Below the pieces are notes generated by a model. The model was not told the origin of the DNA. It searched no databases and saw only the letters and a program-made list of their open reading frames with translations. Shown here one piece after another: positions 6,146 through 9,596 of a stretch of 9,596 bases of DNA. Numbering within the stretch: the stretch's first letter is position 1; every line of letters starts with the position of its first letter. Both the position numbers and the translations under genes were made by a program. The DNA comes from CBDCGW01 sp964430745 (GTDB lineage: Bacteria > Acidobacteriota > UBA890), in contig CAYSHI010000436.1 in the NCBI GenBank assembly GCA_964430745.1, positions 1 through 9,596 of the forward strand, written 5' to 3'.

Positions 6146-7178
6146 CTTCGCGTTCGCCGTTGCGCGCGGCGCCTCGCGCGGGCCTCCATGCCGGGTTGAA
6201 GCTGGTTGCCCGCTCGCCGGCAGGGCTTGCGCCACCCGTGGTGGTCAGCCGGATCGGGTCCGTTCCATCGATGCTCATGACGTAGATCTCCGACGCTCCG
6301 GCACGAGAGGAATCGAAGACGATCCGCCTGCCGTCGGGCGATACGGACGGATTCGAGTCGGCACCCGGGACGTCCGTCAGGCGACGTTTGTTCGAGCCGT
6401 CGGTATTCATGATGTAGATCTCGTAGTTGCCGTTCTGCGGCTCGCCGTCGCGATCCGTCGAGTACACGATCTGTTCGCCGTCGGGAGTCCATGTCGGGAC
6501 CTCGTCGAGGGCGCGGGTGAACGTCAATCGTTGCTGGTTGGTGCCGTCGACGGCACCGGCGAGGTAGATCTCGGGGTCGTCCCGGTCACGATCCGCCTCG
6601 AAGGCGATCCAGCGACCGTCCGGCGACCAGGCGAGGAAGTTGTTCACACGGCCGAGCGGGTGGTCCTCGGTGAGCTGGGTCAGGTTGAAGCCCCAGTTTC
6701 CCGACTCGACATTCATGCGCCATACCTGTGGGCTGCCGCTTCGGTCGGACTCGAACGCGATCATCGATCCGTCGGGCGACCAGGAGGGCCCACCATCGTC
6801 GGCCGGATCGGTCGTCAGCCGCGTCACATCGGAACCGTCCGCATTCATGATGTAGATGTCCGCGTTGCCATCTCGGGATGATGCAAAGGCGATCCGCGCG
6901 CCGTCGGGCGACCACGTCGGGGCGCCGTCATAGCCGGGACTGTTCGTCAGCCGTGTCACGTTGGAGCCGTCGGCGTCCATGACGTAGATCTCGGGGTTGC
7001 CGTCTCGGTCGGAAACGAAGGCGATCTCCGGGTTCACGGCTTGCGCCGGTGCCGATTGCGCGCGAACCGCTGCCACGAGCGAGAGCGATACGGCGGTGGC
7101 GAGAAGGAGCAGGTGGGGACCTCGTGACGTCCGGTTCCATCGAATATTGCTCATCAGGTCGGCTTTTTCGTGATTCAT
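6126..7178 (-). CDS. Exported PD40 (TolB-like) beta-propeller protein
   Basis: 350 residues. The N-terminal region has a basic stretch, a hydrophobic core at about 22-40 and a VRA-Q cleavage site, so export to the periplasm or beyond is likely. Six PD40 repeats follow (about 50-86, 87-129, 130-176, 182-226, 227-274, 276-318). Each is built on W/VSPDG...IAF.SDRDG...IYVMNADGS..TRLT. A last FNPAW (327-331) looks like the strand that closes a six-bladed propeller. There is no TolB N-terminal domain, peptidase or sensor domain, so it is a stand-alone propeller, probably for binding; no reaction is indicated. The start ATG 7178 has a perfect AGGAGG (7189-7184) five bases upstream. Its 3' end overlaps the convergent nucleotidylyltransferase. 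It shares a 167-bp divergent control region with the Asp-box gene, and both encode exported propellers, so co-regulation is possible. Confidence 0.9.
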   Translation of the reverse strand: MNHEKADLMSNIRWNRTSRGPHLLLLATAVSLSLVAAVRAQSAPAQAVNPEIAFVSDRDGNPEIYVMDADGSNVTRLTNSPGYDGAPTWSPDGARIAFASSRDGNADIYIMNADGSDVTRLTTDPADDGGPSWSPDGSMIAFESDRSGSPQVWRMNVESGNWGFNLTQLTEDHPLGRVNNFLAWSPDGRWIAFEADRDRDDPEIYLAGAVDGTNQQRLTFTRALDEVPTWTPDGEQIVYSTDRDGEPQNGNYEIYIMNTDGSNKRRLTDVPGADSNPSVSPDGRRIVFDSSRAGASEIYVMSIDGTDPIRLTTTGGASPAGERATSFNPAWRPARGAARNGEREAMPDTP

Positions 7179-7270
7179 CCGGTCCTCCTCATCTCATGGC
7201 CTTCTTGTCGTTTCGTGGATCTCGGCCGGTCGCGCATTCGCCGGACCCCGACGATAGCCGAAGCTCCAGG

Positions 7271-7299
7271 TTGCCCAAAAGCGGACCCGGGGATAGATT
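7271..7299 (+). promoter_or_regulatory. Candidate promoter of the Asp-box protein gene
   Basis: TTGCCC (7271-7276) and TAGATT (7294-7299) are each 4/6 matches to sigma-70 hexamers with a 17-bp spacer. Transcription would start near 7306, within the inverted repeat 7292-7320. On the other strand a weaker pair, TTGGGC (7278-7273) and TATCGT (7256-7251), could serve the divergent propeller gene. Both calls rest on consensus only. Confidence 0.3.
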
Positions 7300-7320
7300 T
7301 CGATCGGAACCCGATCTATC
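7292..7320. promoter_or_regulatory. Inverted repeat upstream of the Asp-box gene
   Basis: GATCGG (7302-7307) and CCGATC (7311-7316) form a 6-bp stem around AAC. Outer GATA (7292-7295) and TATC (7317-7320) can extend it across a 6-nt bulge. Alternatively GATAGAT (7292-7298) pairs with ATCTATC (7314-7320). It overlaps the predicted -10 and ends 25 bases before the ATG at 7346. It could be an operator or a leader hairpin; the sequence does not decide. Confidence 0.4.
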
Positions 7321-7345
7321 CATCCCCACGCGCCGGAGTCGGATC

Positions 7346-9596
7346 ATGCTCATGAAGCGTCTCGTCATCGCGGTTTTCGCGTTCGTAGCTCTTTCCATGC
7401 TGGGTGTGCCGATTCCCGCGCCTCTGGCGCAGGAGGCCGGCTCCGGCGTCCTCGACGACGCCCTCTTGGAAGGTTACCGATGGCGCAACCTGGGCCCGGA
7501 TCGCGGCGGTCGCTCGATCACCGTCAGCGGTGTCATCGGTCAGCCCGACGTTGCCTACTTCGGCGCCGTCGGCGGTGGTCTCTGGAAGACGGACGACGGC
7601 GGTGAGAACTGGGCGCCGATCACGGACTACAAGATCACGTCTGCGTCGGTCGGGGCGGTCGCCGTCAGCGAGTCCGATCCGAATCTGATCTTCATCGGCA
7701 CGGGCGAGACCTGCATCCGCGGCAATATTCTCCCGGGCGACGGCGTGTACCGAAGCCGCGATGCCGGTGAGACCTGGGAGCACGTGGGTTTCCGCGATTC
7801 ACACGGAATCTCGAAGATCCGCATCCATCCGACGAACCCCGACATCATCTACGTGGCTTCGTTCGGCAAGTATTCCGTGCCGAGCGAAGAGCGCGGTGTC
7901 TTTCGCAGCACCGACGGGGGGGATACCTGGGAGCGTGTGCTTTTCCGCAACGCGCAGACAGGCGCGATCGACATCGCCGTCGACCGCAACAACCCTGACG
8001 TCATCTATGCCGCGCTGTGGGAAGCCTTCCGCAAGGAATACACGATGTCCTCGGGCGGCCCGGGAAGCGGCATGTTCAAGAGCACGGACGGCGGCGACAC
8101 CTGGACGGAGATCACACGGAATTCGGGAATGCCGCAGGAAGGCATCGTGGGACGCATCGGGCTCGCGGTTTCGAGCGCCAACTCGAACGTCGTGTATTCG
8201 CTGTTCGAGAACGACAACGGCGGCCTCTTCCGCAGCAATGATGCCGGCGAGAGCTGGGAGCTGGTCAACGAGGATCGTGCCATCCGCCAGCGCGCCTTCT
8301 ACTACACGCACGTCTTCGCCGACCATCAGGATGAGGACGTCGTCTACATCCAGAACACCGGGCTGTACCGCAGCGAGGACGGCGGCGCCACCTACGGCCG
8401 ACTCACCGGCACGCACGGTGACCACCATGACCTCTGGATCGACCCGGACGACCCCACACATCTGGCCGTGGCCAACGACGGCGGCGGCGCTGTGAGCACC
8501 AACACCGGCGGCAGCTGGACCGACCAGGAATTTCCAACCTCGCAGTTCTATCACGCGGTCACCACGGCCCACATGCCGTTTCACGTGTGCGGCTCGCAGC
8601 AGGACAACAGCACGCTGTGCCTGCCTTCCGACTGGAACGCCGGCCGCTTCGGCTTCGGGGGCGGCGGCGGCGGTCGAGGTGGCGGCGGTCGAGGTGGCGG
8701 CGCGGCACCCCGCACGGTCACGGAAGGATCGATGGACGTCGCGTACCGCGCCGGCGGCGGCGAGCCCGGCTACATCGCGCCGGATCCGGTCGACGTCGAC
8801 CTCTTCTACTCGGGCACCAACAACGGCCGCTACATCGACAAGTTCAACCGCTCCATCGGGATTTCACGGGAGGTCAACCCCTACCCGTGGTTCTACTCCG
8901 GCGAGGCAGCCGCCGACATGGTGGAACGCTGGCAATGGACGTTCCCGATCATCTTCTCGCCCATCGACAACGAAGTGCTGTACGTGTCGTCGAACAGGCT
9001 CTGGAAGACCACCAACGGCGGCAACTCCTGGGAGGTGCTGAGCCCGGACCTGACGCGCGCCGACCCCGAGACGCTGGGACATTCCGGCGGCCCCATCACC
9101 GGCGACATGAACGGGCCCGAAATGTACGCGACAATCTTCTCGGTGGGCCCGGGCAAGGTCGACGTCGACGTCATCTGGACCGGCTCCGACGATGGCCTGG
9201 TGCACGTGACACGCAATGGCGGCAACACCTGGGACAACGTTACCCCGCCGGACATGCCCGACTTCGGGCGCGTCAGCCAGATCGACGCGTCGGCGTTCGA
9301 CGCCGGCCGCGCCTATGTATCGGCACGGCTGCCGCTGCTCGACGACTTCCGTCCGTACATCTGGAAGACCGACGACTACGGCGCGACGTGGACCAAGATC
9401 GTCAACGGAATTCGCGACGACGCCTTCGTGAACGCGGTGCGCGAGGATCCCAACCGGCAGGGATTGCTTTATGCGGCGACAAACCACGGCGTCTACATCT
9501 CGTATGACGACGGCGGCTCGTGGGAGGGGCTCAATCCCGAGCTGCCCGACATTCCGATCGTTGATCTGATCGTCGAGCACAACGAGCTGGTCATCG
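7346..9596 (+). CDS. Secreted Asp-box (VPS10/sortilin-like) multi-propeller protein, 3' end missing
   Basis: 750 codons are open to the right edge without a stop. Residues 1-28 are a signal peptide (MLMKR, hydrophobic core, PLA-Q site). The mature part has about eleven Asp-box motifs (S/T-x-D-x-G-x-T/S-W), among them KTDDGGENW (81-89), RSRDAGETW, RSTDGGDTW, KSTDGGDTW, RSNDAGESW, KTTNGGNSW, VTRNGGNTW and KTDDYGATW. Blocks such as ERGVFRSTDGG, GSQQDNST, WTGSDDGLVHVTR and NAVREDPNRQGLLYAATNHG are typical of the large proteins labelled 'glycosyl hydrolase' or 'VPS10/sortilin-like BNR repeat protein' in environmental bacteria; these often exceed 1,000 residues. That label rests on repeats; hydrolase activity is not established. 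A Gly-rich insert lies at residues 438-452. The start ATG 7346 has GGAG seven bases upstream; a second in-frame ATG is at 7352. Expected location is the periplasm or outside the cell. Confidence 0.92.
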   Translation, partial: MLMKRLVIAVFAFVALSMLGVPIPAPLAQEAGSGVLDDALLEGYRWRNLGPDRGGRSITVSGVIGQPDVAYFGAVGGGLWKTDDGGENWAPITDYKITSASVGAVAVSESDPNLIFIGTGETCIRGNILPGDGVYRSRDAGETWEHVGFRDSHGISKIRIHPTNPDIIYVASFGKYSVPSEERGVFRSTDGGDTWERVLFRNAQTGAIDIAVDRNNPDVIYAALWEAFRKEYTMSSGGPGSGMFKSTDGGDTWTEITRNSGMPQEGIVGRIGLAVSSANSNVVYSLFENDNGGLFRSNDAGESWELVNEDRAIRQRAFYYTHVFADHQDEDVVYIQNTGLYRSEDGGATYGRLTGTHGDHHDLWIDPDDPTHLAVANDGGGAVSTNTGGSWTDQEFPTSQFYHAVTTAHMPFHVCGSQQDNSTLCLPSDWNAGRFGFGGGGGGRGGGGRGGGAAPRTVTEGSMDVAYRAGGGEPGYIAPDPVDVDLFYSGTNNGRYIDKFNRSIGISREVNPYPWFYSGEAAADMVERWQWTFPIIFSPIDNEVLYVSSNRLWKTTNGGNSWEVLSPDLTRADPETLGHSGGPITGDMNGPEMYATIFSVGPGKVDVDVIWTGSDDGLVHVTRNGGNTWDNVTPPDMPDFGRVSQIDASAFDAGRAYVSARLPLLDDFRPYIWKTDDYGATWTKIVNGIRDDAFVNAVREDPNRQGLLYAATNHGVYISYDDGGSWEGLNPELPDIPIVDLIVEHNELVI
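8657..8701 (+). repeat. Glycine-codon-rich tandem repeat in the Asp-box gene
   Basis: Fifteen codons encode six Gly, Arg, four Gly, Arg, three Gly. The 15-nt unit GGTCGAGGTGGCGGC occurs twice in tandem (8672-8686 and 8687-8701) after a GGC run. It lies between two propeller regions and probably forms a flexible linker or loop. Confidence 0.85.

Noticed and set aside
6093..6881. Plus-strand ORF (262 codons) opposite the PD40 propeller
   Set aside because: The minus strand encodes six regular PD40 repeats with a strong ribosome site; the plus frame is a shadow that inherits their period.
6260..7020. DNA-level repeats such as the recurring catgacgtagatctc string
   Set aside because: They are explained by the repeated IYVMNADGS coding blocks of the propeller rather than by CRISPR or mobile-element repeats.
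8587..9507. Alternative plus-frame ORF (306 codons) within the Asp-box gene
   Set aside because: It is extremely Arg-rich and lies in a shifted frame of a gene with clear Asp-boxes.

Overview
The window is GC-rich, compact bacterial DNA with no tRNA, rRNA, CRISPR array, transposase or phage gene visible. The gene types are a secreted formylglycine-type sulfatase, a PD40 beta-propeller, a large Asp-box (sortilin/VPS10-like) multi-propeller protein and a beta-barrel surface protein. This mix is typical of Gram-negative environmental lineages such as Acidobacteriota, Gemmatimonadota or Planctomycetota-like bacteria. The assignment is inferred from gene content and composition; no marker gene is present.

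Layout, left to right. (1) Positions 3-80 may hold the last 25 codons of a plus-strand gene cut by the window edge. (2) 139-1473, minus strand, is an exported protein with a conserved-looking N-terminal domain and a beta-barrel-like C-terminal half. Its frame is cut by one in-frame TAG (1246-1248). (3) 1608-4032, minus strand, is a tight three-gene operon: an ArsR/SdpR-like repressor, an SdpI-like membrane protein, then a lipoprotein sulfatase of the iduronate-2-sulfatase type. (4) An AT-rich 34-bp island with an imperfect palindrome (4031-4064) forms a divergent control region. (5) 4089-6145, plus strand, is a two-gene operon with a 4-nt start/stop overlap: a galactokinase-like GHMP sugar kinase and a GalU-like sugar-1-phosphate nucleotidylyltransferase. 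The latter carries an 18-nt tandem repeat inside its coding sequence. (6) 6126-7178, minus strand, is an exported PD40/TolB-like propeller whose 3' end overlaps the nucleotidylyltransferase convergently by 20 bp. (7) 7346 to the right edge, plus strand, is a secreted Asp-box repeat protein of the VPS10/sortilin-like 'glycosyl hydrolase' annotation group, truncated by the window.

How they may work together. The kinase and nucleotidylyltransferase form a recognisable route from free sugar to sugar-1-phosphate to UDP-sugar. They are transcribed divergently from the repressor-led sulfatase operon across one short control region. One reading is a salvage locus: an envelope sulfatase trims sulfated glycans, the freed sugar is phosphorylated and activated in the cytoplasm, and the SdpR-like repressor controls one or both directions. 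The pairing of SdpR/SdpI-like genes, known from Bacillus as an autorepressor and a toxin-immunity/signal membrane protein, with a sulfatase is the most unusual arrangement here. The substrate and the membrane protein's role cannot be read from the sequence.
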